Of a stretch of 5,975 nt of DNA, positions 5,806 to 5,975 are shown in pieces. Each line of letters starts with the position of its first letter. Position 1 is the stretch's first letter. Location: assembly GCA_036011265.1 (NCBI GenBank), contig DASCNB010000073.1, positions 1 to 5,975 of the forward strand, written 5' to 3'. A program made the translations under genes and the position numbers. The notes beneath the pieces were generated by a model. The model was given only the letters and a program-made list of their open reading frames with translations, was not told the DNA's origin and made no database searches. This DNA comes from CAJXCL01 sp036011265 (GTDB taxonomy: Bacteria; Nitrospinota; Nitrospinia; CAJXCL01).

Positions 5806-5975
5806 ATGACTCTCTGGATTTTCATCCTTATCCTTCTAGCGCTTCTTGGAACTCCTCTTTTCATTATCATTTCCGCTATTGCTCTTTTGGCTTTTCACAG
5901 CATAGAGATTGACAGTTCCGCCATTATGATTGAAATGTACAGGATGGCCTCTGCCCCGACACTTCTGGCTATTCC
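5806..5975 (+). CDS. dctM: TRAP transporter large permease subunit, DctM family, N-terminal part (runs off right edge)
   Basis: DctM is the large permease that moves the solute using a sodium or proton gradient. Only the first 56 codons are present out of a usual 420 or more. They show the family's opening helix MTLWIFILILLALLGTPLFIIISAIALLAF, an acidic linker (IEIDSSAIMIEMY) and the start of the next conserved segment RMASAPTLLAI. ATG 5806 is preferred: AGAGA lies seven to eight bases upstream and the helix begins at once, as in relatives. An in-frame ATG at 5749 would add 19 polar residues and has no ribosome site. The reading frame is open all the way back to the dctQ stop codon. Position after dctP and dctQ confirms a standard P-Q-M TRAP operon. 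Confidence 0.87.
   Translation, partial: MTLWIFILILLALLGTPLFIIISAIALLAFHSIEIDSSAIMIEMYRMASAPTLLAI

Noticed and set aside
1..5975. Transfer RNA, ribosomal RNA, CRISPR array, transposase or phage genes
   Set aside because: I saw no cloverleaf, regularly spaced repeat array, or open frame resembling a recombinase or phage protein on either strand.

Overview
The window looks like a chromosomal segment of a Gram-negative bacterium with AT-rich DNA. The partial outer-membrane LPS-assembly gene (lptD) shows the Gram-negative envelope. The gene set (lptD, an unusual ispF, a TMTC-like membrane/TPR protein and a tripartite TRAP transporter) and the repeats at gene ends would fit a Desulfobacterota (deltaproteobacterial) lineage. 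That placement is an inference from memory of such genomes, not a measurement.

Layout, left to right. Positions 1-659 (minus) hold the first 219 codons of lptD, which runs off the left edge. A gene-poor stretch follows (660-1231) with a cluster of hairpins that looks like a decayed dispersed repeat, a 14-bp palindrome and a candidate promoter. ispF (1232-1711, plus) is complete but departs from the canonical IspF at several active-site positions. It converges on a large minus-strand gene (1765-3963) for a multi-pass membrane protein with C-terminal TPR repeats, related to the TMTC/GT-C glycosyltransferase-like family. A 138-bp divergent region then carries two very good back-to-back sigma-70-type promoters whose -35 boxes form an inverted repeat. 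To the right lies a TRAP transporter operon: dctP (4102-5124), dctQ (5185-5724) and the start of dctM (5806 to the edge).

How the parts fit. DctP is a secreted solute receptor, DctQ the small membrane subunit and DctM the large permease, together forming one sodium- or proton-driven uptake system. The receptor has Trp where the family's carboxylate-binding Arg normally sits, so the ligand is probably not an ordinary C4-dicarboxylate. The TMTC-like protein is transcribed divergently from the same promoter region, so the two units may be co-regulated; a physical link between its TPR domain and the receptor is only speculation. LptD and IspF serve envelope biogenesis and isoprenoid synthesis and have no visible link to the transporter.

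Most of the window is recognisable biology. I found no clear new system. The points most worth a second look are the non-canonical IspF, the Arg-to-Trp receptor beside a TPR protein, the mirrored promoters, and the repeat-derived protein tails.
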